From Verrucomicrobiales bacterium (GTDB lineage Bacteria; Verrucomicrobiota; Verrucomicrobiia; Verrucomicrobiales; DEV007): 62,505 bases of DNA. The stretch covers positions 1 through 62,505 of the forward strand of contig JAKISY010000013.1 of the NCBI GenBank assembly GCA_021648365.1, read 5' to 3'. Under the pieces are notes generated by a model, which worked only from the letters and a program-made list of their open reading frames with translations, was not told the DNA's origin and did not search any database. Shown piece after piece: positions 17,844 to 25,983 of the stretch; position 1 is the stretch's first letter, and every line of letters starts with the position of its first letter. The translations under genes and the position numbers were made by a program.

Positions 17844-18545
17844 TCACTTCTTCTCCGCATCAGCAGCAACGGACTTTTCTGGTCGCGGCTCCAACTCGAT
17901 CACCACCGGATCTCCCATTTTTACCGGCTGCGTTCCAAACACATAAAGATCCAATACCACCAGCACCCGTGCTAGATACTCTCGTGCCCGAGTTTTGAAA
18001 GAATGTCTCAAGCCCACCGGTTGACTACTGAAAGCTATCGCGTCCAATCCTGCCTTACGTGCAATGAACAAAGCGCGGTTCACATGAAAGCCATCAGAAA
18101 TGATCGTGACTTTCTGCAACTGATAGATTTTTTTTGCCCGAATGATCGAATCCAAGGTGCGCAAGCCAGAATCATCCGACGTCAACGCCGATACCGGCAC
18201 CTTCAGGCTCACCAACTTAGCCGTCATATCGCGAGGTTCATTGTAGTATTTTCCCCCGCCGTCTCCGCTCACCAACAAGTGGCGCACCTTCCCCTTATGA
18301 TACAATTTCGCTGCCGCCGCCATGCGATGTTCAAAATAAGAGTTGGGACTGTTCGGCGCCACATTCTTAGCGGTTCCCAAAACCAGACCAAAGGTATTTT
18401 TCTCTACCTTATCAATTGAATCAAATACCCTGCCGCGCGTCGAAAGAATCACCCAAGCATTGCAAAAGATGACAAAAGCCCCTACTAACAACAAAGCCAG
18501 AGCTGTCAATTTGATCAAAATTAAGCCTTTTCTCTTGAGTGACAT
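17844..18545 (-). CDS. SanA/YdcF-type DUF218 envelope protein
   Basis: The protein has 233 residues with one N-terminal transmembrane helix (about 10-32), then the DUF218 fold. Landmarks are FGLVLGTAKNV, EHRMAAAAKLYHKGKVRHLL then VSGDGGG, DDSGLRTLDSIIRAKKIY and VTIISDGFHVNRALFIARKA. SanA-like proteins affect envelope barrier function and vancomycin sensitivity in enterobacteria; the biochemical activity is not settled. The mature domain faces the periplasm. It is divergent from the ABC exporter gene at 18672. The Pro/Glu/Lys-rich C-terminus is an ordinary extension. No operon partner is seen. Confidence 0.8.
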   Translation of the reverse strand: MSLKRKGLILIKLTALALLLVGAFVIFCNAWVILSTRGRVFDSIDKVEKNTFGLVLGTAKNVAPNSPNSYFEHRMAAAAKLYHKGKVRHLLVSGDGGGKYYNEPRDMTAKLVSLKVPVSALTSDDSGLRTLDSIIRAKKIYQLQKVTIISDGFHVNRALFIARKAGLDAIAFSSQPVGLRHSFKTRAREYLARVLVVLDLYVFGTQPVKMGDPVVIELEPRPEKSVAADAEKK

Positions 18546-18671
18546 CTTTATCTTCTAAACTTCCTGCACCATGAATCCGTTTGAGCGGGGAAATCCAACT
18601 CTTGCAATCCCGGCACCATCATCCACTGCTGAAACTACACAATTCCTGCCAAATTTCATTCATTCCTTTCT

Positions 18672-20420
18672 ATGAATACCACCTTTCGAGTTTTTGCCTA
18701 CCTGCGCCGCTACCCGCTACTCGGTTCAGCACAGATGTTCTGCGCCGTGCTGATGACCCTGCTGATGCTGGTTTTCCCCCAAGTCACCAAACACATCGTC
18801 GGCGACGTCATCCCCAACGGCAATAGCGGCGACCTGATCACCGCTGGCTTGATCGCCCTGGCAGCCTTCGCTGGCACCAACCTCTTCAACTCCCTGCGCA
18901 TCGTCATCAACAACACCTTCGAACAACGCGTGATCTACGACATCCGCTCCGACCTCTACCAGAAACTCCAACGCCTGCCGATGCGCTGGTTCGACAACAA
19001 ACGCACCGGCGACGTCATGACCCGCGTCACCGAAGACGTCACCGCCATGGAACGCGTACTGATCGACGGCATCGAACAAGGTGTGGTTGCCATTTTGCAA
19101 ATCATCGCCTTCGGCATCTGGATGGCATGGCAAAGCCCCGCACTAGCCGGCATCGCCCTGATCCCACTGCCCTTGCTCATCGTCGGAGCCTTCATCTACA
19201 CCCTGACCGCTCCCCAGCGCTACCGCCAAGTCCGCAGCACCACCTCAGACATGAACTCCCTGCTACACGACAACCTCGACGGCATGCAGCAAATCAAAAC
19301 CTTCACTCGCGAAAAAGTCGAACTCGGAAATTTCAACCAATCCAGCGACCTCGTTCGGCGAGCCTCGCTCCGCGTGATGAAAGTCTGGGCGATCTACAGC
19401 CCCGGCATGGAACTCTGCCGTAATCTCGGCTACGTGCTGGTGTTGGGTTTCGGTGGCTACTGGATGATCACCAGCGAGCACGGATTCACCCCCAGCAGCA
19501 TCGGCACCCTAACTGGATTCCTAGTATCTCTATCTCTTTTCTACGAACCCATCACCCGCCTGCATCAACTCAACCAGATCATCCAACAAGGGCGAGCTGC
19601 CGGTGAGCGCGTCTTCGAAATCATCGACGCCGAAGAAGAGCTCGGACTTGATGACGGCGTCCAACTGCAACAACCCGTCAAAGGGCATGTGTGCCTTAAA
19701 AATGTTGGTTTTTCTTACGACCACGATTTGCCCACTCTTAGTGAAGTCTCGATCGAAGCCAAACCTGGTCAGACCATTGCCCTCGTCGGCCATACTGGCG
19801 CAGGCAAATCGACCATCATCAACCTGCTCAACCGCTTTTACGAATACGACTCAGGTAGCATCAGCATCGACGGCATCGACATCCACACTGTGAACAAAGC
19901 CTCGCTACGTGCTGCCATCGGTTACGTCACGCAAGAATCCTTCCTCTTCAACGACTCGATACGGCACAACCTCGAACTCGCCATGCCTGGAGCCAGTGAT
20001 GAAAAACTGTGGGCAGCACTCGACGTCGCCAACGCCCGCGGTTTTGTCGAACGCCTACCTCAAGGACTAGAAACCAAGGTCGGCGAACGCGGAGTCAAAC
20101 TCTCCGTCGGCGAAAAACAACGCATCTCCATCGCCCGCGTCGTTCTCAAAGCCCCACCCATCCTACTGCTCGACGAAGCCACCGCCAGCGTCGATACCGA
20201 AACCGAAAAACTCATCCAAGAAGCCCTAGAGAAGCTGATGGCAGACCGCACCAGTTTCGTCATCGCCCACCGCCTCTCCACTGTGCGCAATGCCGACCGC
20301 ATCTACGTCATGGATCGCGGTCGGGCGATCGAACAAGGCACCCACGAAGAACTGCTACAACTCGATGGCCACTATGCCACCCTCGCCCGCACCTCACTGA
20401 TCGCCGAGCAGAAGGATTGA
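18672..20420 (+). CDS. MsbA-like ABC exporter (fused membrane and ATPase domains)
   Basis: The protein has 582 residues: six transmembrane helices (about 15-310), then an intact ATPase domain. Walker A is GHTGAGKST (about 372-380), the Q-loop is YVTQES, the signature is LSVGE (about 477-481, a common variant of LSGGQ), Walker B is ILLLDEAT (about 497-504), and the switch His lies in IAHRLST (about 531). Homodimers of this class flip lipids or export hydrophobic molecules. Unlike the ABC-like protein at 3391-5097, every catalytic residue is present. A small membrane protein gene begins 16 nt after its stop, suggesting co-transcription. Confidence 0.9.
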   Translation: MNTTFRVFAYLRRYPLLGSAQMFCAVLMTLLMLVFPQVTKHIVGDVIPNGNSGDLITAGLIALAAFAGTNLFNSLRIVINNTFEQRVIYDIRSDLYQKLQRLPMRWFDNKRTGDVMTRVTEDVTAMERVLIDGIEQGVVAILQIIAFGIWMAWQSPALAGIALIPLPLLIVGAFIYTLTAPQRYRQVRSTTSDMNSLLHDNLDGMQQIKTFTREKVELGNFNQSSDLVRRASLRVMKVWAIYSPGMELCRNLGYVLVLGFGGYWMITSEHGFTPSSIGTLTGFLVSLSLFYEPITRLHQLNQIIQQGRAAGERVFEIIDAEEELGLDDGVQLQQPVKGHVCLKNVGFSYDHDLPTLSEVSIEAKPGQTIALVGHTGAGKSTIINLLNRFYEYDSGSISIDGIDIHTVNKASLRAAIGYVTQESFLFNDSIRHNLELAMPGASDEKLWAALDVANARGFVERLPQGLETKVGERGVKLSVGEKQRISIARVVLKAPPILLLDEATASVDTETEKLIQEALEKLMADRTSFVIAHRLSTVRNADRIYVMDRGRAIEQGTHEELLQLDGHYATLARTSLIAEQKD

Positions 20421-20435
20421 ACTCAATCAACAAGC

Positions 20436-20966
20436 GTGAACCTACTGCAGCAAATCCCTCTCTCCCTGAGAGTCTATATGCTTTTCTATAGTCTCTTGCT
20501 GATCACTGCCGGACTACTTATTCTGAAAAACCACCGACGCTACCATTTGTTCACCCCTGATTACTGGAGCTTCATATTCACTCCGCTCAAAGTAGCCATC
20601 TACCTCGCAGGAACCCTCGCACTCGTTCTTCCAGTCCCTTATCTCAAATTGCATTCATGGGACTACCCCATTGCTCTATTCCAACCTGCTATCACCTATC
20701 TCACCGCACCGTGGGCAGTGGCCGTTTTTTATCGCAGCATCAAACGACGATCCCCCTGGGATGAAACTTTCGTAGCCAGCATTCTGTGTTTATTTTGTGG
20801 TTCCTGGTCAGTAGAGCTCTACCTCTTGTATCGAGATGGTTATTACATGCCCGACTGGCTCTTCAACATCCCCGTTGGCATCGTCTGCTACATCACAGCA
20901 GGTCTAGTCTGGAACATCGAATGGAACAATGGGCACAGGCGCTACACCTTCACCAAGGAACCATAA
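20436..20966 (+). CDS. Unrecognised small membrane protein downstream of ABC exporter
   Basis: A frame of 176 codons starts at GTG 20436, with an alternative ATG at 20478 (MLFYSLLLI). It encodes about five hydrophobic helices, with short basic loops such as KNHRRYH and YRSIKRRSPWDE. I do not recognise a family. Spacing of 16 nt from the exporter gene makes co-expression likely. A heptamer repeat array begins 5 nt after the stop. Confidence 0.6.
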   Translation: MNLLQQIPLSLRVYMLFYSLLLITAGLLILKNHRRYHLFTPDYWSFIFTPLKVAIYLAGTLALVLPVPYLKLHSWDYPIALFQPAITYLTAPWAVAVFYRSIKRRSPWDETFVASILCLFCGSWSVELYLLYRDGYYMPDWLFNIPVGIVCYITAGLVWNIEWNNGHRRYTFTKEP

Positions 20967-20971
20967 AAAAA

Positions 20972-21023
20972 CTCTGCGTCTCTGCGCCTCTGCGTGAGCC
21001 ATTCTTCCTCCCCTTCCCAGCCC
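20972..21023. repeat. CTCTGCG heptamer array, direct copy A
   Basis: CTCTGCG occurs three times (20972, 20980, 20988) with single-base spacers, followed by TGAGCCATTCTTCC and a C-rich tail. About 50 nt are repeated with one indel at 21607-21655. It begins directly after the preceding gene. Confidence 0.8.
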
Positions 21024-21081
21024 ACATTCTCCTTACAACAAACAATTCTTTTCCCATAGCCAAACTCCACAAAGATTTTCT

Positions 21082-21106
21082 CACGCAGAGACGCGGAGAC
21101 GCAGAG
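21082..21106. repeat. CTCTGCG heptamer array, inverted copy
   Basis: CGCAGAG, CGCGGAG and CGCAGAG (21084, 21092, 21100) are the reverse complement of the array at 20972, with the same one-base spacing. With copy A it frames about 80 nt and lies just beyond the 3' end of the GxxExxY gene. Confidence 0.75.
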
Positions 21107-21135
21107 ATCTAATAATTATTTTTCAAAACCGCACT

Positions 21136-21519
21136 TCAGTCTTTCACCCCATTCGCAATGCGATAAATTCCATCTTTGAGCAAAGATTCACCAAAATTCA
21201 GCAACAACCCTAACCTGATATCTGCAAGCTTCAGATAAGTAAAAGTTTGTTTTTTATGAACGGGAAGGATCTTTCCAACTGACTTCAACTCAATAAGAAT
21301 CACCCCGCCTACAATCATATCCGCGCGGAAACTTTCACTGATCACATGCCCGTCCCATTCAATCGGAATTGGCACTTCAGTCTCAACAGCAAGACCACTT
21401 TTCCTAAGTTCATAAGACAATACCCTCTGATAAACTGATTCCAACAGCCCCGGTCCCAATGCTTTGTGTATCCTTACCGACCGATCCACAATCATTCCAG
21501 ATACGTCATTTATATTCAT
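21136..21519 (-). CDS. GxxExxY protein (PD-(D/E)XK-like)
   Basis: The protein has 127 residues and the signature GLLESVY (24-30), preceded by RSVRIHKALGP. A nuclease-like core follows: FRADMIVGG with D67, then VILIELKSV with E77 and K79. The last block is YLKLADIRLGLLLNFG. GxxExxY proteins are very common in environmental bacteria, and no function is established to my knowledge. The D-x(n)-ExK arrangement resembles PD-(D/E)XK nucleases. The gene lies between direct copies of a CTCTGCG array (20972 and 21607) with an inverted copy close to its 3' end, as in a mobile cassette. It is complete and uses ATG. Confidence 0.85.
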   Translation of the reverse strand: MNINDVSGMIVDRSVRIHKALGPGLLESVYQRVLSYELRKSGLAVETEVPIPIEWDGHVISESFRADMIVGGVILIELKSVGKILPVHKKQTFTYLKLADIRLGLLLNFGESLLKDGIYRIANGVKD

Positions 21520-21606
21520 AACGTATTCATATTCATCATTCCACGAGATTTAATCAATCCAAAAAAACGATCAAGCTCTGACATTTCTCCACCGACCCTT
21601 CCCCCG

Positions 21607-21655
21607 CTCTGCGTCTCTGCGCCTCTGCGTGAGCCATTCTTCCTCCCTTCCCAGC
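21607..21655. repeat. CTCTGCG heptamer array, direct copy B
   Basis: CTCTGCG at 21607, 21615 and 21623, followed by TGAGCCATTCTTCCTCCC, is nearly identical to 20972-21023 (one-base length difference) at a spacing of 635 bp. It lies about 90 nt upstream of the GxxExxY start codon. Confidence 0.8.
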
Positions 21656-21748
21656 GCAGCGCATGCCTTGCCTTAGCGCAAGCGCCCACTTAAAACTGAC
21701 CATAATTTCTATTTTCACTATAATTGTTATAATTACTATAAAAAGATC

Positions 21749-21776
21749 TTGCTTTATTATGGAAATTATATAAAAT
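21749..21776 (+). promoter_or_regulatory. Possible promoter for the 21830 gene
   Basis: TTGCTT (21749-21754) and TAAAAT (21771-21776) are separated by 16 nt in a very AT-rich tract. A small hairpin (CCTTC/GAAGG near 21783-21798) follows in the presumed leader. This is a consensus match only. Confidence 0.3.
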
Positions 21777-21829
21777 ACAAATCCCTTCGTTTTTGAAGGT
21801 CTAATAAAACCACTTACCGAGCTCCTGTC

Positions 21830-22234
21830 ATGATAGATAAAACTCACTTTCGCATCCCTACTGCCACCACAGAGAATTTGCATGCCTCTCCTGTGCCGCC
21901 CCCCTCTGGCGAACGACTCGAAGATGTCGAAAAGCGTCTCGCTCTTTTTGAAGAACTGCTCTTTGACTGCGCAATGACCCTCAAGGACAAAGTCTCCGAC
22001 CGACTAGACCAACTCGAAGACCTCTGCCACCATCAAACCGCACAGTTGCGCCAAGAACAGCAACAAAGCGAACAGGACCGCAAAAAGCAGCTCAATCTGC
22101 TCACCTTGAAGATCTCAGAAGCCATCGACCGTGTCGCGGCAGAAAAAAAACGCGCTTCACAAAGCGAAACGGTAGAAGCCTCCCGTTTTGAAAAAGTCAA
22201 CAAGCTGCCCGCCAACCGTCAGAACAACAACTGA
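21830..22234 (+). CDS. Unrecognised coiled-coil protein
   Basis: The frame has 134 codons with a Pro-rich start (about 20-35, SPVPPPSGERLEDVE) and then a continuous charged helical region (about 33-110) rich in Gln, Glu, Lys and Arg with heptad leucines, such as RLALFEELLFDCAMTLKDKV. No membrane segment is visible. It resembles uncharacterised coiled-coil proteins and has no motif I can assign. The next frame, a Phd-like antitoxin, begins inside its last codons. Confidence 0.55.
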   Translation: MIDKTHFRIPTATTENLHASPVPPPSGERLEDVEKRLALFEELLFDCAMTLKDKVSDRLDQLEDLCHHQTAQLRQEQQQSEQDRKKQLNLLTLKISEAIDRVAAEKKRASQSETVEASRFEKVNKLPANRQNNN

Positions 22235-22427
22235 AATCCTCCAGCAGGTAGCCAAAGGTGAAAGTGTGGTTCTTGAGAAAGAGCGGCGTCATGAAAAAGT
22301 GGCCGTCCTCAGTCCCTATATAGAAGAGCACAACGAGCCAAGGCAACTTGGCATCTTCTTACAACGCGGCAAAGTCCAATTCAAGCAGTGGGAAATGAAT
22401 ACTGATGAGTTTTTAGGCAACGGTTAG
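22188..22427 (+). CDS. Orphan Phd/YefM-like antitoxin, N-terminus uncertain
   Basis: The frame encodes VRTTTEILQQVAKGESVVLE, then KVAVLSPY, RQLGIFLQRGKVQF and MNTDEFLG. This is the order of the Phd/YefM fold: helix-strand DNA-binding half, a PY turn, then the toxin-binding tail ending in EFLG. Such antitoxins repress their own operon and neutralise a partner toxin. No toxin gene follows, since the next frame is a membrane-anchored protein. The start is doubtful: a TTG at 22188 overlaps the previous gene and the usual first strand is missing. It may be a remnant. Confidence 0.5.
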   Translation: MKKSTSCPPTVRTTTEILQQVAKGESVVLEKERRHEKVAVLSPYIEEHNEPRQLGIFLQRGKVQFKQWEMNTDEFLGNG

Positions 22428-22452
22428 CATGAGTATTTACAACCTTTGAATC

Positions 22453-22950
22453 ATGACCAGAAACATCATCAAGGCGCTAGCTGTTTTAGCCCTACTCATG
22501 CTCCTCCTGTTTTTTTTATCGCCCTTTCTTTCCACCCCACCATCCGGACATAACGCGCCAAAGCCTCTTCAATACGCTAGAGAAACTTTGCTAGCATGCC
22601 GCTGCTATGCTTTAGACCATAACGGCGATTTTCCCAAACAACTGAACGACTTAATACCCAATTACCTAGATTCAGAATCTCACCTAGTAGATACTTCCTC
22701 TAAAAAACCAATGTGGAATTATCATCCAGGCAATAAGCTTCTGATTAATATCAAAGCCGATAGAAAACTTGTCATCGAATCAAACTTCTGGATCAAAAAA
22801 GGAGTCGTCGTGCCCTTAAGCGTTAAAAACGCCAAAAAAATATACGGCTTTACCGATGGAAGCACCCTAATATCCACTGATAAAGCGTTTAGCTTACGCT
22901 TCCCTTCTAATGTAGTGTTACTATTCGTGATCCCTCCTCCTTTTTCATAG
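22453..22950 (+). CDS. Single-pass exported protein, pseudopilin-like layout
   Basis: The protein has 165 residues. An N-terminal hydrophobic helix (about 5-25) is followed by a helix and the segment CYALDHNGDFPKQLNDLIPN, which resembles the YAxDNxGxYPxxLxxLVPxYL block of verrucomicrobial type II secretion pseudopilin-like proteins. A small beta-rich C-domain follows. The classical prepilin peptidase site (G followed by FTLxE) is absent, so it is not a standard pseudopilin. Function is unknown. It lies upstream of thrS without an obvious operon link. Confidence 0.55.
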   Translation: MTRNIIKALAVLALLMLLLFFLSPFLSTPPSGHNAPKPLQYARETLLACRCYALDHNGDFPKQLNDLIPNYLDSESHLVDTSSKKPMWNYHPGNKLLINIKADRKLVIESNFWIKKGVVVPLSVKNAKKIYGFTDGSTLISTDKAFSLRFPSNVVLLFVIPPPFS

Positions 22951-23127
22951 TTTTATCGATCCCTCCACATAATTGAATGTTGCCCCCTACTTTGTTCTCT
23001 GGAAGCCTGAGCCATTGACTCAGCGCCAGCCTTGCCTAATGTCTGCTAGGCAGAGATCTCTCGCAAAAACGCTTGCACAAAAAGCGCGATACGACGACCG
23101 ATCACTTGTTTGATAGAAATCACGATC

Positions 23128-25008
23128 ATGGCTGAAAATACGGAACGCAAAACACTAAAAGAAAGAGAACAGATGTCGGATCTCGAGCGTCTGCGTCACT
23201 CCTGCGCTCATGTGATGGCAAGCGCCATCGCTAGACTCTGGCCCGATGCGGAATTTGCCTACGGCCCGCCAGTCGAAAATGGCTTTTATTACGACGTCGA
23301 TCTCAAACATCGCATCACGCCTGAGGATTTCCCTAAGATCGAAAAGGAAATGAAAGCGGTAGTGAAAGCCAATCAAACTTTCGAAAAAGAGCTACTCTCC
23401 CGTGCAGACGCCATGGCCCTGGCAAAAAGCGGACGCCTCGGATCACTCGCAGAACGCGATACGCCCAGCCGTTTCAAAATCGATTTACTCAACGACATCC
23501 CTGAAGATGAAGAGATCTCCATCTACAAAAATGGTGACTTCTGGGATCTCTGTGCCGGCCCTCACGTGGGTCGCACGGGCAACTGCAAAGCTCACAAGAT
23601 CATGTCAGTTGCTTCGGCTTTTTATAAAGGTGATGCCGACAACCCACAGTTGCAGCGTGTTTACGGCACTTGTTTCAAAAACCGCACCCTGCTCGACGAA
23701 CATCTCGAACAACTCGAAGAGGCAAAAAAACGCGATCACCGCCGCATCGGCAAAGACCTCAAACTTTTCCACATCGACGAAGCCGTCGGTCAGGGACTGA
23801 TCCTGTGGCTACCCAATGGCGCTATCATACGTCAAGAACTGCAAAATTTCATCGGCGAGCAACTGAACCGTCAAGGTTATCAGCAGGTCTTCACTCCGCA
23901 CATCGGCAAACTGGATCTCTACCGCACCAGCGGTCATTTCCCCTTTTACTCCGATTCACAGTTTCCTCCAGTGATCGAGCGTGATGCGCTCAACCAGCTC
24001 GCTGACGAAGGCTGTGCCTGCGGCGAGTTATCCAATCGACTCAACGACGGCACCATCGACGGTTTTTTACTGAAACCGATGAACTGCCCTCATCACATCA
24101 AAATTTTCCAAAGCCAGCACCACTCCTACCGCGACATGCCAGTTCGTTTGGCGGAGTTCGGCACGGTCTATCGCTGGGAACAAAGCGGTGAACTCAACGG
24201 CATGACTCGAGTGCGCGGATTCACTCAGGATGACGCCCACCTTTTTTGCATCGAAGATCAGGTGCAGGAAGAAATCGCCGGTTGCTTAGAGCTTGTAAAG
24301 ATCGTCTTGGATACCCTCGGCATGAATGACTACCGGGTGCGCATCGGCCTGCGCGATCCGGCTTCAGACAAATACGTCGGCGACCCTGCCAACTGGGATC
24401 GCGCCGAAGCCGCACTGCGCCAAGCTGCTGAGGGCTTAGGTCGTCCCTTCACCGAAGAACAGGGTGAAGCTGCCTTTTACGGTCCCAAAATCGACTTCGT
24501 GGTGAAAGATGTGATCGGTCGCGAATGGCAACTCGGCACCGTGCAGGTCGATTACAACCTGCCCGAGCGTTTTGGACTGTCCTACATCGGCTCCGATAAC
24601 AAACCCCACACTCCAGTGATGATTCACCGCGCCCCTTTTGGTTCGATGGAGCGATTTGTCGGTGTTTTGATCGAACATTTTGCTGGAAAATTCCCAACTT
24701 GGCTTGCTCCAGAGCAAGTTCGCATCTTGCCGATCTCAGAAAAATTCCTCGATTACGCCTGCGAAGTGGAAGCCGAACTCAAAACCAAAGGCGTTCGAGC
24801 CTCTGTCGACCGCAACAATGAAAAGGTCGGAGCGAAAATTCGCCTTGCTCAACTGGCAAAAGTTTCTTATATGTTGGTTATCGGAGAGCGCGAACAAGAG
24901 TCCAAGCAAATTTCCATTCGTCACCGCGATCGTGGGGACGAAGGCTCGATGGATGTTTCCACCTTCACAAATCGCATCGTAGAAGAAATCCAATCGCGGT
25001 CGCTATGA
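23128..25008 (+). CDS. thrS: Threonyl-tRNA synthetase lacking the TGS domain
   Basis: The protein has 626 residues from ATG 23128. It begins almost directly with the editing domain (RLRHSCAHVMASAIARLWPD, HxxxH motif), continues through DLCAGPHV and the class II catalytic domain (NGAIIRQELQNF; KPMNCPHH; FGTVYRWEQSGEL then RVRGFTQDDAH; HRAPFGSMERF), and ends with the anticodon-binding domain (QVRILPISEKF to the C-terminus). The N-terminal TGS/N1 domain of about 60 residues is missing. An insertion before the KPMNC motif (DEGCACGELSNRLNDG) contains two Cys. It charges tRNA-Thr. It lies upstream of infC, the common thrS-infC order. Confidence 0.92.
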   Translation: MAENTERKTLKEREQMSDLERLRHSCAHVMASAIARLWPDAEFAYGPPVENGFYYDVDLKHRITPEDFPKIEKEMKAVVKANQTFEKELLSRADAMALAKSGRLGSLAERDTPSRFKIDLLNDIPEDEEISIYKNGDFWDLCAGPHVGRTGNCKAHKIMSVASAFYKGDADNPQLQRVYGTCFKNRTLLDEHLEQLEEAKKRDHRRIGKDLKLFHIDEAVGQGLILWLPNGAIIRQELQNFIGEQLNRQGYQQVFTPHIGKLDLYRTSGHFPFYSDSQFPPVIERDALNQLADEGCACGELSNRLNDGTIDGFLLKPMNCPHHIKIFQSQHHSYRDMPVRLAEFGTVYRWEQSGELNGMTRVRGFTQDDAHLFCIEDQVQEEIAGCLELVKIVLDTLGMNDYRVRIGLRDPASDKYVGDPANWDRAEAALRQAAEGLGRPFTEEQGEAAFYGPKIDFVVKDVIGREWQLGTVQVDYNLPERFGLSYIGSDNKPHTPVMIHRAPFGSMERFVGVLIEHFAGKFPTWLAPEQVRILPISEKFLDYACEVEAELKTKGVRASVDRNNEKVGAKIRLAQLAKVSYMLVIGEREQESKQISIRHRDRGDEGSMDVSTFTNRIVEEIQSRSL

Positions 25009-25101
25009 TGATTTATGGCAGTTCATCCGAGTCCTTGCTCACTTCATACCCGAGTATGAATCGATACAAGCAGCATTCGCAGCACATTTTTTTACTAAAG
25101 C

Positions 25102-25169
25102 AGCAGAAAGATCATTGATTTTCTGCTAAGAAATGAACAAAGTTACCTTGCAGGCATCAAAATGATGCC
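25102..25169 (+). promoter_or_regulatory. infC leader with two hairpins
   Basis: An 8-bp hairpin (AGCAGAAA 25102-25109 with TTTCTGCT 25120-25127) and a 7-bp, 3-nt-loop hairpin (GGCATCA 25153-25159 with TGATGCC 25163-25169) precede the infC ribosome site. A further 7-bp hairpin (TTCATAC/GTATGAA) is at 25043-25060. Leader structures before infC operons often take part in ribosomal-protein or IF3 feedback; here that is inferred from position. Confidence 0.5.
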
Positions 25170-25189
25170 GACTAAGATATAAACCAACC

Positions 25190-25206
25190 AGGAGGACCTA
25201 CCTATC
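25190..25206 (+). promoter_or_regulatory. Ribosome binding site and AUC start of infC
   Basis: AGGAGG (25190-25195) is followed after 8 nt by ATC (25204-25206), which begins the conserved IF3 N-terminus. No ATG, GTG or TTG lies in frame between the ribosome site and the conserved region. Rare AUU/AUC/AUA starts are characteristic of infC and allow IF3 to repress its own translation. Confidence 0.8.
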
Positions 25207-25917
25207 GCCAAGAAGAAAAAACGCAGATTCACCCGTGTTCCCAGAATACGAATCAACCATCATATCCGAGTTCCAGAAATCCGTGTGATTTATAAGGAAG
25301 TCAACATCGTGATGCAGACCCGAGACGCCCTTGGCAAAGCCAAAGCATTGGGACTCGATCTAGTGGAGGTGGCACCGAATGTACGCCCGCCCGTTTGCCG
25401 CATTGTCGATTACGGTAAGTGGAAGTACGAGCAAAAGAAGCAGAAAAAAGAGAACACACGGAACCGAACCAAAGAAAAAGAGGTCAAATTCCGCGTGCGC
25501 ATCGAGTCACACGATTACGAAATCAAATTGCGCCGTGCCGAAGACTTTCTTTCTGGCGGCAACAAGCTACGCCTACAACTGCAATTCCGCGGACGCGAAA
25601 ATGCTTTCAAACAACTGGGTGTCGAACTGATGCACCGAGTGAAAGAGGATCTCTTAGGCATGGCAACCTGTGATCTCGAACCCAAGCTCAGTGGCCGCAG
25701 CGTATTGATGATGATGTCTCCTCTGCCAGCTGAACAACAGGTGCGCAAATGGCGTCTCGAAGAACATGGCGACGAAGACCTCGATCTCGAAGCTCATGAA
25801 GCAGCCGAAGCAGCCGAAGCTGAAGCTGAAGAGAAACTTGACGCTGCTGAAGAATCTGATGCAGAACAAGCCGAAGCTGAGGGAAACAACGAAGATGCGA
25901 CTGCTGAAAAGCAGTAA
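25204..25917 (+). CDS. infC: Translation initiation factor IF-3 with AUC start and acidic tail
   Basis: The protein has 237 residues from the ATC at 25204 (read as initiator Met): (M)AKKKKRRFTRVPRIRI, then the IF3 N-domain with ALGLDLVEVAPNVRPPVCRI and DYGKWKYEQ. The linker helix (QKKQKKENTRNRTKEKEVKF) and the C-domain (RIESHDYEIKLRRAEDFLSG; QFRGRE; MMMSPLP) follow. IF3 prevents 30S-50S joining and proofreads initiator tRNA and start codons. An Ala/Glu-rich acidic tail of about 50 residues after residue 188 is not part of normal IF3. The GTG at 25285 is also in frame but would remove 27 conserved residues. A strong 3' hairpin follows. Confidence 0.93.
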   Translation: MAKKKKRRFTRVPRIRINHHIRVPEIRVIYKEVNIVMQTRDALGKAKALGLDLVEVAPNVRPPVCRIVDYGKWKYEQKKQKKENTRNRTKEKEVKFRVRIESHDYEIKLRRAEDFLSGGNKLRLQLQFRGRENAFKQLGVELMHRVKEDLLGMATCDLEPKLSGRSVLMMMSPLPAEQQVRKWRLEEHGDEDLDLEAHEAAEAAEAEAEEKLDAAEESDAEQAEAEGNNEDATAEKQ

Positions 25918-25932
25918 GCCTCCTGATCCTAT

Positions 25933-25968
25933 AGGAGTCAGAATCCTATCGATTACATTCTGACTCCT
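25933..25968 (+). terminator. Hairpin after infC
   Basis: A perfect 12-bp stem (AGGAGTCAGAAT 25933-25944 with ATTCTGACTCCT 25957-25968) with a 12-nt loop lies 16 nt after the infC stop. The T-tract after it (GTTTGC) is weak, so it may be a terminator or an RNA-stability hairpin. Confidence 0.55.
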
Positions 25969-25983
25969 GTTTGCAGAATTAGC

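Noticed and set aside
20972..21655. CRISPR-like array
   Set aside because: The repeat unit is only 7 nt with 1-nt spacers, no 25-40 nt repeats with unique spacers, and no cas genes in the window.
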